Part shown: piece after piece, positions 7,050-16,126 of the stretch
Layout of the letters: every line of letters starts with the position of its first letter
Position numbering within the stretch: the first letter of the stretch is position 1
From: JBDXHU01 sp039989475
GTDB lineage: Bacteria; Pseudomonadota; Gammaproteobacteria; Pseudomonadales; Halieaceae
NCBI GenBank assembly: GCA_039989475.1
Contig: JBDXHU010000005.1
Coordinates: 62,001-126,000, forward strand
Length of the DNA stretch: 64,000 nucleotides
Direction of reading: 5' to 3'
Notes under the pieces: generated by a model
Databases searched by the model: none
The model's input: only the letters and a program-made list of their open reading frames with translations
Told to the model about the DNA's origin: nothing
Translations under genes and position numbers: made by a program

Positions 7050-9288
7050 AACCGGACATGCCCTTATCGACCAGGAACCCTTCCAGTCGCTGGTAGACCG
7101 CATCTGAACTCTGCAGACCCATCACATCCGCCAGCACAGCCTCGGCCTCTGCCGAGGTGAAGTTGCGCACCGCCTTTTTGACCCGGGTCAGGTTGGTGGC
7201 ATTCATGGAAAGCACGTCGTAACCCATAGCCAGCAGCAGTACCGCCGCGCCGGGATCGCCGGCCAACTCACCGCAAATCCCGACCAGCTTACCCTCCGCA
7301 TGGGCATCATCAGCCACTGATTTGAGTGCCTGCAGCACGGCGGGATGAAAAGCGTGATAAAGGTCGGCGACCCGTGCATTGTTTCGATCAACCGCCAGCA
7401 AGTATTGGGTCAGGTCGTTGGAACCCACCGACAGAAAATCCGCTCGCCTAGCCAGTTCTCGCGCCTGGTAGACCGCCGCCGGCACTTCCACCATGACCCC
7501 GATTGGCGGCAACTCAATATCGGCACCCTCTTCCAACAGCTCGCGATGGGCACGGTGAATAAACTCCAGGGACTCATCCAATTCGCCAACATTACTGATC
7601 ATGGGCAGCATGATTCTGAGATTGCCCAGGCCTTCGCTGGCCTTAAGCATGGCACGGATCTGCGCCAGGAATATTTCCGGGTGGTCCAGGGTAATACGTA
7701 TGCCGCGCCAGCCGAGGAAGGGGTTTTCCTCCTCAATGGGGAAATAGGGCAGGGCCTTATCCCCGCCAATATCAAGGGTGCGCATGGTCACTGGCTTGGG
7801 GGCGAAGGCTTCCAGCTGACTGCGATAAATCTGGCGTTGTTCCTCCTCGCTGGGAAAGCGCTCACGCAACAGGAACGGCACCTCGGTGCGGTACAGGCCC
7901 ACCCCCTCGGCACCCTGGTCCAGTGAGCGGGCTACATCAGCCATCAATCCGGTATTGACCCACAGCGGCAGGCGTTTTTTGTCCAGGGTTTCACAGGGCA
8001 GGTCGCGCAGCGTCTCCAGGTCTTCAGAAAGCGCCTGGTCCTCGGCCATGATAGTGTCGAGGCGATTGCGGAATTCAGCGCTGGGATTCAGGTGCACCTC
8101 GCCGTTGTAGCCGTCGACGATCAGCTCCTGGTCTTGCAGCTTGGTATAGGGCAGATCAACTGCGCCCATCACTGTCGGCACGCCCATGGCTCGCGCCAGA
8201 ATGGCGACGTGGCTGTTACCGGAACCGCGCACCGAAATAAGACCGACCAGGTTCTCCCTGGGAATTTCACCCAGCACCGAGGCGGTCAATTCCTCGCCCA
8301 CCAGGATCGCCGCGGGAGGAAATTCCCGCACATTCTTGTCAGCCGCCTGCAAGTAAGCCAGCACCCGGGTGCCAAGGTCCTTAACATCAACCGCACGCTC
8401 GCGCAGGTAACTCTGCTCCATGCGCTCAAAATGTTGAATATGCTCAATCATCACCTGGCTGAGCGCACCCTGGGCCCATTCTCCTGATTTGATGCGGGAG
8501 GCAACCTCGGCGCCGATAGTCGCGTCGTCGAGAATTCTCAGGTATACGTCGAACAGCGCGTGATCTTCAGGGTTAAGCTGGGTCGACAACTGCTTGGCAA
8601 CCAATTCAATATCGGCGCGCACCGCCTGCAGGGCTTTCTTGAATGCTCGCAACTCGCTGAGGCGATCCGTGGTGTTGCGCTCCGGCACGGCATACAGGTC
8701 CGCTTCAGGTGAAACGATGACCGCCTGTCCCACGGCAATGCCAGGGGCGCCGGGAATCCCCTGCACCATGGCTGATTCAGCGATGCCCCGCTCTGTATGA
8801 ATGGCCCCCGTGACCTGGGCATGGGCAATAACGCCGGCCAATTGCGCCGACATGGTAACCAGGAAGGCCTCTTCGCTTTCGTCAAAGCGACGCTGCTCAG
8901 CCTGCTGCACCACCAGCACACCCAGCACTTCCCGGTGGTGAATTATGGGTACACCGAGGAAGGCGCTGAAGGGCTCCTCACCAATACCGGGGATCAGCTG
9001 GAAGTTCGGATGGGAGGTGGCATCCTCCAGGTTCATCGGCTCTTCCCGGCGGGCCACCTGGCCCACCAGGCCCTCATCTGCCGACAGGCTGGCGCTGCCG
9101 ATCTCCGCCTTGTTAAGACCCTCGGTGGCCTGGAAAACAAATCGGTCAGTGGCGGGGTCACGCATATAGACCGTGCACACCTCGGTGCCCATGGCATCAC
9201 GTACCCGGCGCACAATAATATCCAGCGCTTGCGCCAGGTCTTCGGCGGTGTTCACCTCCTGGACAATGGCCCGCAGCATTTCCAGCAT
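7027..9288 (-). CDS. ptsP: PtsP, enzyme I of the nitrogen phosphotransferase system
   Basis: Cytoplasmic phosphoenolpyruvate-protein phosphotransferase that starts the PTS-Ntr phosphorelay. The 753 residues comprise an N-terminal GAF domain (about 1-155), the PEP-utiliser N domain, the phospho-His domain with His360 in GSGNSHVAILARAMG, and a C-terminal PEP-binding barrel with LYRTEVPFL, GSNDLTQYLLAVDRN and the cysteine-containing GICGELAGD. The GAF domain distinguishes it from sugar-PTS enzyme I. It overlaps the rppH stop by one base; the rppH-ptsP pairing is conserved in Pseudomonas and E. coli. Confidence 0.96.
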   Translation of the reverse strand: MLEMLRAIVQEVNTAEDLAQALDIIVRRVRDAMGTEVCTVYMRDPATDRFVFQATEGLNKAEIGSASLSADEGLVGQVARREEPMNLEDATSHPNFQLIPGIGEEPFSAFLGVPIIHHREVLGVLVVQQAEQRRFDESEEAFLVTMSAQLAGVIAHAQVTGAIHTERGIAESAMVQGIPGAPGIAVGQAVIVSPEADLYAVPERNTTDRLSELRAFKKALQAVRADIELVAKQLSTQLNPEDHALFDVYLRILDDATIGAEVASRIKSGEWAQGALSQVMIEHIQHFERMEQSYLRERAVDVKDLGTRVLAYLQAADKNVREFPPAAILVGEELTASVLGEIPRENLVGLISVRGSGNSHVAILARAMGVPTVMGAVDLPYTKLQDQELIVDGYNGEVHLNPSAEFRNRLDTIMAEDQALSEDLETLRDLPCETLDKKRLPLWVNTGLMADVARSLDQGAEGVGLYRTEVPFLLRERFPSEEEQRQIYRSQLEAFAPKPVTMRTLDIGGDKALPYFPIEEENPFLGWRGIRITLDHPEIFLAQIRAMLKASEGLGNLRIMLPMISNVGELDESLEFIHRAHRELLEEGADIELPPIGVMVEVPAAVYQARELARRADFLSVGSNDLTQYLLAVDRNNARVADLYHAFHPAVLQALKSVADDAHAEGKLVGICGELAGDPGAAVLLLAMGYDVLSMNATNLTRVKKAVRNFTSAEAEAVLADVMGLQSSDAVYQRLEGFLVDKGMSGFIHARLG

Positions 9289-9785
9289 TAGTTGGCAACT
9301 CCTGCCGACACGAGGCGGCCACAGGGCGCCGACAGTTCTTTCAGGGCGCTGCGGTAGACCTCTCGTTTGAAGGCGATAACCTGGGTCAAGGGATACCAGT
9401 AGCTGACCCAGCGCCAGTGGTCGAATTCCGGTTTCGGATGGCCGTCCACTTTCACTGCTTCATCCTCCGCCAGCATCTGCAACAGGAACCACTTCTGCTT
9501 TTGACCGATGCAAAGCGGCTTCTGGCCTTTTCGAATATAGCGTTTGGGTAGTCGGTAGCGCAGCCAGCCACGGGTGCAGGCCAGCACCTTCACGGCATCG
9601 GCGTTCAGGCCAACTTCTTCCTCAAGCTCTCTGAACAGCGCTTGTTCAGGGGATTCCCCGCTGGCAATACCACCCTGGGGAAACTGCCAGGAGTCCTGGC
9701 CAAGGCGCCGGGCCCACAATAGGCGGCCGTGATCATTGGCTAGAATAATCCCGACATTGGAACGAAAACCATCTGCATCAATCAC
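9288..9785 (-). CDS. rppH: RNA pyrophosphohydrolase (Nudix)
   Basis: Removes pyrophosphate from the 5' end of primary transcripts and so starts RNase E-dependent mRNA decay. The 165-residue protein opens with DGFRSNVGIILAN and carries a complete Nudix box at about residues 38-60 (GGIASGESPEQALFRELEEE). The WQFPQGGI segment is typical of RppH. It is the upstream partner of ptsP with a one-base overlap. Confidence 0.96.
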   Translation of the reverse strand: MIDADGFRSNVGIILANDHGRLLWARRLGQDSWQFPQGGIASGESPEQALFRELEEEVGLNADAVKVLACTRGWLRYRLPKRYIRKGQKPLCIGQKQKWFLLQMLAEDEAVKVDGHPKPEFDHWRWVSYWYPLTQVIAFKREVYRSALKELSAPCGRLVSAGVAN

Positions 9786-9908
9786 GTCTTATTCTTTTCA
9801 CAGGAGCGGCGGCGGAACGGGCTATTGTTCCACACTAGCCGCCCCCGGACAATTTACCCTGCCGACGGAACTGGCTATGCTTGCCATCCGCCACCCTGGA
9901 AGCCAAGC

Positions 9909-10565
9909 ATGGCACTGGCCATATTCGATCTCGACAATACCCTTCTTGGAGGCGACAGCGATCATGCCTGGGGTGAGTTTGCCTGCGAAACAGGCATAGT
10001 TGATGCCGTCAGCTTCGGCCAGCGCAATGACACCTTCTACCAGGATTACCTGGCGGGCAGCCTCGATATTGAGGCCTATTTACGGCACGCGCTGGAGCCA
10101 ATCGCCGGGCAACCGCCCGAGCTCATTGCCCAGTGGCACGCTGCCTTCATGCAGGCCAAGATTGAACCCATGTTCTTGCCCGCCGCCACAGCGCTACTGG
10201 AAAAGCACCGGCAGGCCGGCGATCACCTGCTGATAATCACCGCCACCAATCGCTTTATTACTGAGCCAATTGCCCAGCGCCTGGGGGTGGAAGACCTGTT
10301 GGCCTGCGAGGGAGAGATGCGCGACGGGCGTTACACCGGCGAACCCACGGGAATTCTCAGCTATGCGGAAGGCAAAGTGACAAGGCTGCAGCAGTGGTTG
10401 CAGGAAACCGGTATGACGCTGCAGGGCAGCTGCTTTTACTCCGACTCCCACAATGACCTGCCGCTGTTAAAGGCGGTTGCAAGGCCGGTGGCGGTGGACC
10501 CTGATGAGCGCTTGCGCGCCCACGCACAGCGACAGGGCTGGGAAATTATCAGCCTGCGCCAGTGA
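9909..10565 (+). CDS. HAD-superfamily phosphatase (SerB-like, HAD-IB)
   Basis: A 218-residue HAD hydrolase. The ATG at 9909 has a GGAAG ribosome site and places the catalytic motif FDLDNTLL at residues 6-13 (nucleophile Asp7, acid/base Asp9). The motif II region is LLIITATNRF, and the later motifs are GKVTRL and YSDSHNDLPLL. It resembles the HAD-IB subfamily found beside rppH-ptsP in Pseudomonas. Phosphoserine or histidinol-phosphate-like substrates are possible, but the substrate cannot be read from the sequence. Its end overlaps the convergent rlmI by 17 bases. Confidence 0.85.
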   Translation: MALAIFDLDNTLLGGDSDHAWGEFACETGIVDAVSFGQRNDTFYQDYLAGSLDIEAYLRHALEPIAGQPPELIAQWHAAFMQAKIEPMFLPAATALLEKHRQAGDHLLIITATNRFITEPIAQRLGVEDLLACEGEMRDGRYTGEPTGILSYAEGKVTRLQQWLQETGMTLQGSCFYSDSHNDLPLLKAVARPVAVDPDERLRAHAQRQGWEIISLRQ

Positions 10566-11748
10566 CGGCGGCAAAGACCGCTTTCAGGTAGCGGGTTTCC
10601 GGAATCGCCGGATGCACCGGGTGGTCCGCACCCTGGCCACCAAAACCCGTTAGCCGCAGATCACGCTCGCTGCGACGGCCTGCGGCGCGAATGGCCTCGA
10701 CCAGGTCAGCCTCGGGCAAGTGCATGGAGCAGGACGCCGATACCAGCATGCCACCCGGCTGCAATAGACGCAGCGCCATCTCATTGATCCGCTGGTAGGC
10801 CTTGCGCCCCTTGCCCAGGTCGCGACGGCGCTGGATAAACGCGGGCGGGTCCAACACCACGATATCGAACTGCTCAGCATTCGCCTGCAGATCTTGCATG
10901 ACCTGGTCGGCACGCCCATGCAATCCGGAAACACGCGCCTCCACCCCATTGAGCGCAGCATTCTCATTGACCAGCTCCAAGGCCGTCTGGGAGTTGTCCA
11001 CACAGAACACGGCATCGGCTCCAGCCGCGGCTGCCTGCACACCCCAGCCACCGACATAGCTATAGACATCCAGCACACGCTGGCCCTTGCACAGTTGCTG
11101 CAACTGGGCCCGGTTGTTGCGATGGTCATAAAACCAGCCCGTTTTCTGCCCGGCCTGAACCGGAGCCAGGAAGCTGACGCCGTTCTCCTCGACAGCGACC
11201 CTGTCAGGTACGGTACCCAGTGCACACTCTATGCGCTCCTCCAGCCCCTGTTCACGCCGACTGCGACTGTCACAGCGCAGCAGGATACCGACGGGTTTGA
11301 GGGTGAGGGCAAGCGCCTCAAGCAAGGCTTGCTGATAGCGCTCGGCCCCGGCCGTGTTGAGTTGCAACACCAGGTAATCGCCAAAGCGATCCACAACAAC
11401 GCCGGACACGCCATCGCTGTCACCATAGAGCAGGCGGTAGAAGGGCTTTGCGAAGTAGCGTTCACGCAAAAGAAGGGCCTGCTCTATGCGCTGGCGCAGC
11501 CAGTCCACTGTCATTTGCAGGTCGGGCTGGCGACCGAGCATCCGCGCACAGATCAGCGACTGCGGCTCCATATAGGCAGAGCCCAACTGCTGCCCGGAGG
11601 CGGCCATGATATTGACCGGGTCCCCGGCCGTAAAATCACCCAGATGTGAACGCTTACTATCTATCTCGTTACTGTAAATCCAGCAATGGCCGCCGCGAAG
11701 GCGCTTGTCCGCGCCCCGGCGTAAGTGCAGCTCAGGATTCTTCGGCAC
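10549..11748 (-). CDS. rlmI: 23S rRNA (cytosine-C5)-methyltransferase, RlmI-like
   Basis: SAM-dependent methyltransferase with an N-terminal PUA domain; E. coli RlmI methylates C1962 of 23S rRNA. The GTG at 11748 gives 399 residues (E. coli 396) and starts just before the conserved LRRGADKRLRGGHCWIYSNE. It overlaps the gcvH end by 17 bases. A frame with ATG at 11802 lies deeper inside gcvH and is less likely. Methyltransferase motifs are VLDVYSYVGGWG (SAM binding), the DPPAF motif, and a Cys-containing SASCSMHL near the C-terminus. RlmI is the best match, but closely related PUA methyltransferases exist. Confidence 0.88.
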   Translation of the reverse strand: MPKNPELHLRRGADKRLRGGHCWIYSNEIDSKRSHLGDFTAGDPVNIMAASGQQLGSAYMEPQSLICARMLGRQPDLQMTVDWLRQRIEQALLLRERYFAKPFYRLLYGDSDGVSGVVVDRFGDYLVLQLNTAGAERYQQALLEALALTLKPVGILLRCDSRSRREQGLEERIECALGTVPDRVAVEENGVSFLAPVQAGQKTGWFYDHRNNRAQLQQLCKGQRVLDVYSYVGGWGVQAAAAGADAVFCVDNSQTALELVNENAALNGVEARVSGLHGRADQVMQDLQANAEQFDIVVLDPPAFIQRRRDLGKGRKAYQRINEMALRLLQPGGMLVSASCSMHLPEADLVEAIRAAGRRSERDLRLTGFGGQGADHPVHPAIPETRYLKAVFAAVTGAG

Positions 11749-12124
11749 ACTGGGCGTCGTAGTCCTCGGCGGACAATAATTTTTCCAATTCGGCAGCTTC
11801 AACGCCCTGCAGACGGTAAAACCAGCCGTCGTGGTAGGGGTCGGAGTTCACAGTCTCCGGTGCATCTTCCAGCGCCTCATTTATGGCAATCACTTCGCCG
11901 CCGACAGGTGCGTAGATATCGGAGGCTGCCTTGACGGACTCCACTACACCGGCCTCATCACCGGCGGCAAGCTGGGCACCGATGTCTGGCAATTCGACAA
12001 AAACCACATCACCCAGGGAGTCCTGGGCATGGTCAGAGATACCCACGGTGACAGTTCCGTCGTCCTCCAGGCGAGCCCACTCGTGGCTGCTGGCATATTT
12101 GAGTTCGGTGGGAGTTTGGCTCAT
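11732..12124 (-). CDS. gcvH: Glycine cleavage system H protein
   Basis: Lipoyl carrier that shuttles the aminomethyl group between P, T and L proteins of glycine cleavage. Starting at the ATG at 12124, preceded by GAGGAAA, it is 130 residues with the lipoylated Lys65 in ESVKAASDIYAP. Upstream in-frame sequence to 12196 is not conserved. gcvT and gcvP, often next to gcvH, are absent from this window. There is no room for a glycine riboswitch in the 81-base gap upstream. Confidence 0.96.
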   Translation of the reverse strand: MSQTPTELKYASSHEWARLEDDGTVTVGISDHAQDSLGDVVFVELPDIGAQLAAGDEAGVVESVKAASDIYAPVGGEVIAINEALEDAPETVNSDPYHDGWFYRLQGVEAAELEKLLSAEDYDAQCAEES

Positions 12125-12205
12125 TGATGTTTCCTCGTCTTGACCGGCAAGGGTTTCAGGAGCAGAGCATTCTAACCCGAGCAGGCCCAAAAACAATGGG
12201 ATTGA

Positions 12206-13426
12206 TCAACGCACGCCCATAGCATGGCGCATTAGCTGGTGTTTCAAGGGGCCCGAGCGCGCCACCAGGTTCATGCCGGAGTTCCGCAGCCAACGCAGCG
12301 GCAGCTGCTGTTGACCGAACAAGCGCTTAAAGCCGTCCATAGCCGCCATCATCACCAGGTTTTCGCCCTTGCGTTGCCGCTGGTAGCGCCGCAGCACAGC
12401 GCTATCGCCTGCATCGATTCCGCGTCGCACAGCCTGTCGCAACTCCAGCGACAAGGCGGCCACATCCTGTATACCCAGGTTGATGCCCTGACCCGCCAGT
12501 GGATGAATCGTGTGCGCCGCGTCGCCAACCAGGGCGATCCGCGGCTTGATGTAATCCACCGCGTGGCGCTGTCGCAGGGGAAAAACCGTCCGTGCAGAGC
12601 TCGCCAATACCGTACCCAGGCGCCCTTCTATCGCCTCTTCCAGCGCCTGCTGGAATTCAGCTTCCGGCATCTCTTTCAATGCCTGGGCCAGCGCCGGCTC
12701 AGCGGACCAGACGATCGAGCAGAAATGGCGCTCGCCATAGCTGGGCAGGGGCAGGAATGCCAGTGGCCCGGTACTGAGAAAACGCTGCCAGGCGGTAGCC
12801 TGGTGCTGGCTGCTGGTTTCCACCGTGGTCACCAGGGCGTACTGCCCATAGTCCCATTCGCGGGTTTGAAACCGGGCCAGGTCGCGCACCCGCGACAGGG
12901 CTCCGTCGGCCGCTACCAACAAATTGCCAGTCAATTGCCGGCCATCCTCCAGTTCCAGCTGCACGCGATCCGCCGCGCTCAGGTCCAGCGCCTGCAGCCG
13001 CGCCGGGCTGAACACTTGCAGATCAGTGCAGGCATCCAGCCCTGATAGCAGCGCCGCAGTGAGCTGGCGATTTTCCACGATATGGCCCAGCACCGGTGCA
13101 TCCAGTTCGCCGGCATGAAAATCGATACTGCCGGTTCCCTCTGCATCCCAGACCTGCATATGGGAATAGGGACCAAGACGCTGCTGGCCGAGTAAATCCC
13201 AGGCACCAATATCGGTCAGAAATGTCTGGGACGCCGGTGTAATCGCGCTGACTCGCGCGTCGAAATCGGCAACGCTCTGAGCGGCTGAGGTATTTGGACT
13301 GTCTGCCGCCAGCGGGGCCGCTTCAACCAGGGCCAGTCGCAAACCACTGCCTGCGAGTGATCGCAGCAGGGCCGAGCCGGCAATACCGGCGCCAATAACA
13401 ATAACGTCATAGTCAGGGTTGGACAT
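12206..13426 (-). CDS. ubiI: Ubiquinone biosynthesis FAD hydroxylase (UbiI/VisC/UbiF type)
   Basis: FAD monooxygenase of the UbiH/COQ6 family that hydroxylates the ubiquinone precursor ring. The 406-residue protein has the dinucleotide fold VIVIGAGIAGSALL at the start and the second FAD motif ALVGDAAHTIHPLAGQGINL near residue 290. The intact GDAAH separates it from UbiH. The ATG at 13426 overlaps the ubiH stop by 14 bases, so the two are coupled. I assign UbiI by operon order (ygfB-ubiH-ubiI); UbiF cannot be excluded. Confidence 0.87.
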   Translation of the reverse strand: MSNPDYDVIVIGAGIAGSALLRSLAGSGLRLALVEAAPLAADSPNTSAAQSVADFDARVSAITPASQTFLTDIGAWDLLGQQRLGPYSHMQVWDAEGTGSIDFHAGELDAPVLGHIVENRQLTAALLSGLDACTDLQVFSPARLQALDLSAADRVQLELEDGRQLTGNLLVAADGALSRVRDLARFQTREWDYGQYALVTTVETSSQHQATAWQRFLSTGPLAFLPLPSYGERHFCSIVWSAEPALAQALKEMPEAEFQQALEEAIEGRLGTVLASSARTVFPLRQRHAVDYIKPRIALVGDAAHTIHPLAGQGINLGIQDVAALSLELRQAVRRGIDAGDSAVLRRYQRQRKGENLVMMAAMDGFKRLFGQQQLPLRWLRNSGMNLVARSGPLKHQLMRHAMGVR

Positions 13427-14663
13427 CGCGGTACTCTGAACTGGCGGCCACGCCTGCGGTATGACGCACAAACTGGCGCTTCAAGGCAGGACTGAGATCC
13501 AGGGCGAACAAACCAATATCGCGCAACAGGGCCAGGGCCGGGTCCCGCTGCATGAACAGGCCGGGAAGGCGGTCGCTGAAGACTGTCGTGCGCTCTTGAT
13601 CCTGCGCCTGTTGCTCACAGTATGCCTGCAATACGCTCAACTCACCCGGTGCGCGGCCGGCGGCAACTGCCTGCGCCAACAACTCAGCCAGCCTCGCCAC
13701 ATCGCGCAGCGCCAGGTTGAAGCCCTGTCCGGCAACCGGATGCAGGGAGTGGGCTGCGTTACCCATGACAACGACGCCGCTGCGCGCCTGCTCCTCAGCT
13801 TGCACCAGCGACAAGGGGTAACTGTGGCGCTGGCCGAGGCGCTGCAGGCGCCCCAGGCGGTAGCCAAACTCCTGTTGCAGGCGCTGCAAAAACTCTCGCT
13901 CCGGGCATTCTTGCAGTTCCGCCGCGAGGGCCGGCGCCAGACTCCAGACCAGGGCACTGCGTCCTGCGCTGTCTGCAGTCGGTAGCAAAGGCAACATGGC
14001 CAGTGGCCCCTGCTCGGTAAATCGCTCGTAGGCGCAGCCCTGGTGTGCGCTGGCATGGCCGATATTGGCAATCAGCGCATGTTGTTCATAGTGCTGCTCA
14101 CGCGCCTCAATGCCCAGGGCCTGGCGCAAGGCTGAGTCGGCACCATCCGCCACCACCAGCAGCGAAGCTTGTAGCTGGTCGCCATCATCCAGGGTCAGCA
14201 GCATCCCGCTGTCGATGGCAAGCGCGTCGCTAACCCGGGCCGGACTCAGTGTCTCAATGTCACTACGGTGCAGTGCCTGTACCAGGATCTGCCCCAGCCA
14301 CGCGTTTTCCACCACATAGCCAAGCGCGGGCCAGCTGTAATCTGACGCCTGCATCAGGGTGCTGCCAAACCGCCCCTGTTCAGACACATGTATGGAGCTG
14401 ATCGGGCAGGCCCCTGGCTCCAGGTCAGGCCATATGCCCAGCTGCTGGTAAATCAGGCAGCTGGCATAGGACAGCGCCGTTGAGCGGCTGTCAAAGGAAG
14501 GGCTGAAAGCGGCTGTTGAATCATCTGCTGCCGGGAGCGGAAAACTCTCCACCAGCAGGATGCGGGTGCCCACAGGCAAGCGTTGCCGCAGGCTGAGGGC
14601 GAGACTGATGCCCACCATGCCACCACCGGCAATTACCACATCCTGGTGCGCGGGTCCGTTCAA
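13413..14663 (-). CDS. ubiH: 2-octaprenyl-6-methoxyphenol hydroxylase UbiH
   Basis: FAD monooxygenase of aerobic ubiquinone synthesis. The 416 residues include the N-terminal VVIAGGGMVGISLALSL FAD-binding motif and, near residue 305, GNAAHSLHPVAGQGFNLALR, with Gly-Asn in place of the usual Gly-Asp, as in known UbiH proteins. It overlaps the ygfB stop by four bases. In Pseudomonas and E. coli pepP sits between ygfB and ubiH; it is missing here. Confidence 0.9.
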   Translation of the reverse strand: MNGPAHQDVVIAGGGMVGISLALSLRQRLPVGTRILLVESFPLPAADDSTAAFSPSFDSRSTALSYASCLIYQQLGIWPDLEPGACPISSIHVSEQGRFGSTLMQASDYSWPALGYVVENAWLGQILVQALHRSDIETLSPARVSDALAIDSGMLLTLDDGDQLQASLLVVADGADSALRQALGIEAREQHYEQHALIANIGHASAHQGCAYERFTEQGPLAMLPLLPTADSAGRSALVWSLAPALAAELQECPEREFLQRLQQEFGYRLGRLQRLGQRHSYPLSLVQAEEQARSGVVVMGNAAHSLHPVAGQGFNLALRDVARLAELLAQAVAAGRAPGELSVLQAYCEQQAQDQERTTVFSDRLPGLFMQRDPALALLRDIGLFALDLSPALKRQFVRHTAGVAASSEYRDVQP

Positions 14664-15256
14664 TGGCCATTATCTCCCGGGGCAGGCGAATCCTCGGCAG
14701 CGGCCGCTTGCGACAGTTTTTCCATGAACAGGTTAAGGCTGGCAAAACGCAGGTACTCGGTCAGCTCGAAATACTGGTTTTCGGCCTCTTCTTCATCACT
14801 GTCCGGGTCCAGGGTGACTTCGACGATAGCGGCCACGTCCTTGAGCACCTCACCCGTGTCCTCACTCAATGCTGAGTTCGGGGCAACGGCTACCGTGAAG
14901 GCATAGCCCGCCAGAAAACCGCTGCACCAGTCGGCCAGCCCCTGCAAGCGCTGCTCCATCTCGGTCTCGTCATCGGGCAGGAATAGCTGGAAATCAAACT
15001 CTTCATCCTGCATGGCGCGCAGGGTTACGTCGGCCAGGCGCAGGCAGTTTTCTGCCAGCTCGCCATGCAGGCCGAGGTCCAGTGCCTGGCTCGCCGCTGC
15101 CAGGCAATAGTCCGCCTCGAGAGCACCCCCGCCAGCATAAACACCGCAAATTCCACCGTGCAAAAAGGCCGGGGACTGGTTGGAACCTTCGTCCAATAAC
15201 TGGTTAGCAAACTCATCAAAGTCCAGTGCTTGTTCGCCGTCGAGGTAATTTTCCAT
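14660..15256 (-). CDS. ygfB: UPF0149 family protein YgfB
   Basis: A 198-residue acidic, mainly helical protein of the UPF0149/YecA-like family. Recognisable parts are the N-terminal region around FLHGGICGVYAGGG, the central FQLFLPDDE and the WCSGFLAGYAF motif near residue 92-102. YgfB is conserved at the head of the ubiH operon. In Pseudomonas aeruginosa YgfB has been linked to antibiotic resistance regulation, but its general role is unclear. It is the first gene of a minus-strand run ygfB-ubiH-ubiI-gcvH-rlmI. Confidence 0.88.
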   Translation of the reverse strand: MENYLDGEQALDFDEFANQLLDEGSNQSPAFLHGGICGVYAGGGALEADYCLAAASQALDLGLHGELAENCLRLADVTLRAMQDEEFDFQLFLPDDETEMEQRLQGLADWCSGFLAGYAFTVAVAPNSALSEDTGEVLKDVAAIVEVTLDPDSDEEEAENQYFELTEYLRFASLNLFMEKLSQAAAAEDSPAPGDNGH

Positions 15257-15321
15257 GATTATACTTGCACCGAATTATTGAAAACGTTGGCAGGTTATTG
15301 ATATTTATGAAATTTAGTAGT

Positions 15322-15350
15322 TTGACCTACCCTGGGCTGACCACTATAGT
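15322..15350 (+). promoter_or_regulatory. Sigma-70 promoter of the TIGR02449-zapA-6S RNA unit
   Basis: TTGACC (15322-15327) and TATAGT (15345-15350) are separated by an ideal 17 bases. The expected start point is about 28 bases before the ATG of the small coiled-coil gene. The 128-base gap between ygfB and this gene must also hold the divergent ygfB promoter. Confidence 0.65.
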
Positions 15351-15384
15351 AGTGTGACCCACGAAACCATAACAAGTACCGCCC

Positions 15385-15585
15385 ATGTCAGAGACACAAT
15401 TCAAGGCGCTAGAGCAGAAGATAGATGATCTTATCAACCTCTGCTCGGAGTTAAATCAGGAAAACGTCAACCTGAAGGCCGACGCTGACGGTTGGCGCCA
15501 TGAGCGCGAGTCCCTGGTGGCGCGAAACGCGCTCGCCAAGAGCAAAGTGGAAGCAATACTGAGCCGACTTAAGGGCGTGGAGTAG
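15385..15585 (+). CDS. TIGR02449 family small coiled-coil protein (ZapB-like)
   Basis: A 66-residue, highly charged protein predicted to be one continuous helix: heptad leucines run through ALEQKIDDLINLCSELNQE and onward. This family is found directly upstream of zapA in gammaproteobacteria. By size and structure it resembles ZapB, which bridges ZapA-bound FtsZ rings, so a divisome role is a reasonable inference but not proven. It ends 4 bases before the GTG of zapA. Confidence 0.82.
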   Translation: MSETQFKALEQKIDDLINLCSELNQENVNLKADADGWRHERESLVARNALAKSKVEAILSRLKGVE

Positions 15586-15589
15586 AACA

Positions 15590-15913
15590 GTGAGCCAATA
15601 CCGCACGGTTTCGGTAAACATCCTGGACAAGGAGTACCAGGTTTCCTGCCCCCCCGAGCAGGAGGCGGAACTGATTGTGTCCGCTTCCTACCTGGACAAG
15701 CAGATGCGCTCGATTCGCGAATCCGGAAAGGTGATTGGCCTGGAGCGCATAGCAGTGATGGCTGCTCTGAATATAAGCCATGAGTTGCTGCAGGCATCGG
15801 AACAAGAAGATGTAATAGCAGGTGGTATTGCCGTTGACGAAGCAGAGGTCAGCAACCTGTCGCGAAAAATCGACGAAGCCATTTTTTCCTTGCGACAAAT
15901 GGAGATCAGTTAG
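15590..15913 (+). CDS. zapA: Cell division protein ZapA
   Basis: FtsZ-binding protein that bundles FtsZ filaments at the Z ring. It is 107 residues with a GTG start. The N-terminal globular domain begins SVNILDKEYQVSCPPEQE and continues through the conserved LDKQMRSIRESGKVIGLERIAVMAALNISHELL, given here only by position (about residues 34-65); the C-terminal part is a coiled coil. The zapA-6S RNA-fau order is conserved across gammaproteobacteria. Confidence 0.95.
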   Translation: MSQYRTVSVNILDKEYQVSCPPEQEAELIVSASYLDKQMRSIRESGKVIGLERIAVMAALNISHELLQASEQEDVIAGGIAVDEAEVSNLSRKIDEAIFSLRQMEIS

Positions 15914-15945
15914 CCGCCGTCCGGCGCTTCCGCTATACTGCGTTC

Positions 15946-16122
15946 GGATACCTGGTGTATTGGCCAGAGAGCCAGTTCTCTACCCGATATTACCAACCAG
16001 GAGGTTGCTAGCTACCGATGATGTGCAAGTCCGTACGACGGGAAGCCTAATTCAGTACAGTGACCACCGCCTTGAACCGTCGGGTTCAAGGGCGAAGCTT
16101 TCAGCGGTACTCCGGGATCCCT
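15946..16122 (+). ncRNA. ssrS: 6S RNA (SsrS)
   Basis: A regulatory RNA that binds sigma-70 RNA polymerase in stationary phase. Its place between zapA and fau is diagnostic. The conserved 3' hairpin CCTTGAACCGTCGGGTTCAAG (16071-16090, flanked by CACCG) matches the hallmark hairpin of the E. coli RNA. The 5' end GGATACCTGG can pair with the 3' end CTCCGGGATCC to close the long stem. A TATACT box at 15934-15939 lies 6 bases before the expected start; the -35 region is weak. End points are estimated within a few bases. Length is about 177 nt, close to the usual 180-185. Confidence 0.88.
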
Positions 16123-16126
16123 TGTT

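Noticed and set aside
12125..12205. Possible glycine riboswitch before gcvH
   Set aside because: The 81-base gap is too short for a tandem glycine aptamer and shows none of its conserved pairing.
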